Below, one piece after another: positions 63,589 to 64,000 of a stretch of 64,000 nucleotides of DNA; within the stretch, counting starts at the first letter, position 1, and each line of letters begins with the position of its first letter. Source of the stretch: Emticicia sp965283955. Lineage in GTDB: Bacteria > Bacteroidota > Bacteroidia > Cytophagales > Spirosomataceae. The stretch lies in assembly GCA_965283955.1 (NCBI GenBank), contig CBDIQW010000001.1, positions 496,001 through 560,000 of the forward strand. The letters run 5' to 3'. A model generated the notes under the pieces. That model saw nothing but the letters and a program-made list of their open reading frames with translations. It searched no databases and was not told where the DNA came from. The translations under genes and the position numbers were made by a program.

Positions 63589-64000
63589 TTAGTTAGGTGC
63601 ATTTTCAACACCAGTAATTAACTGAAACTTGTTAATATCTCTTTTTCCAAGTTCATTAAGTACTTGTTTTACTGCTGGATAATTAGTTGAGGCATCACCT
63701 CTAATCGCCAGTTTAGCTGAAGGATTTACTTCTTTTAAATAAGTCGAAACCCAGTCACCTAATTCACTTTTAGTGCTATCATTCGGAATACCAGCCATCA
63801 CTACATTAATTTGGTCTTCTGGCGGTAAATTCAAATATTGCTTTAAACCAGCAATGCTGATACCGAAATCTGATAATTTCTCGAAGCTCTTCATATCGGT
63901 AGTAGTTACTGATACACCGTATTTTTGAGCCATTCTTTGAAGCAATTCACCACGTTGCTTTGCATCTGCGATACCGAAATAGTATTTTCCTTTTGGATCA
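63589..64000 (-). CDS. exbD: ExbD-type biopolymer transport protein (first), partial
   Basis: C-terminal 137 codons of a second ExbD-type protein; the frame is open across the right edge, so the membrane helix is outside the window. Visible periplasmic part: YYFGIADAKQRGELLQRMAQ, LAIRGDASTNYPAVKQVLNE and KFQLITGVENAPN, matching the C-terminal fold of the longer ExbD subtype of Bacteroidota. Presumably preceded by exbB outside the window. Confidence 0.82.
   Translation of the reverse strand, partial: DPKGKYYFGIADAKQRGELLQRMAQKYGVSVTTTDMKSFEKLSDFGISIAGLKQYLNLPPEDQINVVMAGIPNDSTKSELGDWVSTYLKEVNPSAKLAIRGDASTNYPAVKQVLNELGKRDINKFQLITGVENAPN

Noticed and set aside
1..64000. tRNA genes, CRISPR arrays, prophage or IS transposases
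   Set aside because: None seen when reading gaps on both strands; only palindromic repeats and the DUF559 element suggest mobility.

Overview
The window looks like a chromosomal segment of an AT-rich Bacteroidota, most probably a Cytophagales/Spirosomataceae-type aerobe (my inference, from gene content only). Evidence: C-terminal type IX secretion (T9SS) sorting domains, several promoters of the TTG-N19-TAnnTTTG type used by Bacteroidota, a short NuoG of the Bacteroidota kind, a DUF5723 outer-membrane gene, and a TonB/ExbD/ExbD cluster. No tRNA, rRNA, CRISPR array, prophage or classical IS was seen.

Layout. 1-4.4 kb: broken DUF5723 gene, circularly permuted ATP-grasp protein, DUF6580 membrane protein, small K+ channel. 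4.4-8.8 kb: metH, carrying two separate in-frame insertions (a 459-bp element with inverted-repeat ends encoding a DUF559 endonuclease-like domain, and a 28-bp perfect palindrome). 8.9-12.9 kb: Lrp regulator, ALDH7-type dehydrogenase, and a HinP1I/HhaI-like type II restriction-modification pair. 13-20.1 kb: a lipase and a phenylalanine/tyrosine catabolic block (hmgA, hppD, phenylalanine hydroxylase, MarR, fumarylacetoacetase, flavin reductase-like protein). 20.1-26.8 kb: deformylase, OmpA protein, nitrilase-family hydrolase, NAD(P)HX repair enzyme, glycosyltransferase, VOC protein, DUF952. 26.9-32.3 kb: giant modular T9SS protein and a truncated GMC oxidoreductase. 32.6-41.5 kb: rlmF, a small ars cluster, rplS, dapF, maltokinase, DinB, threonine dehydratase, adenine deaminase. 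42.6-51 kb: nuoA-J on the minus strand. 51-57 kb: two tandem T9SS esterase/adhesin-like proteins. 57-64 kb: obgE, adk, a TPR protein, a PstS-like lipoprotein and the tonB/exbD cluster, which runs off the right edge.

How the genes fit together: the aromatic block converts Phe to Tyr and then 4-hydroxyphenylpyruvate to homogentisate and on to fumarate plus acetoacetate, probably under the MarR regulator, whose gene is followed by a long inverted repeat overlapping the fahA promoter. The nuo genes build the peripheral arm and part of the membrane arm of complex I, but nuoK-N do not follow nuoJ here.

Caution on quality: at least ten genes are broken by frameshifts or in-frame stops, including normally indispensable ones (metH, nuoD, nuoF, nuoI). 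Sequence on both sides of each break remains well conserved, so most are probably sequencing or assembly errors, not biology. The strongest candidate for something new is the in-frame DUF559 element in metH together with ORF-less relatives of its terminal repeats elsewhere in the window.
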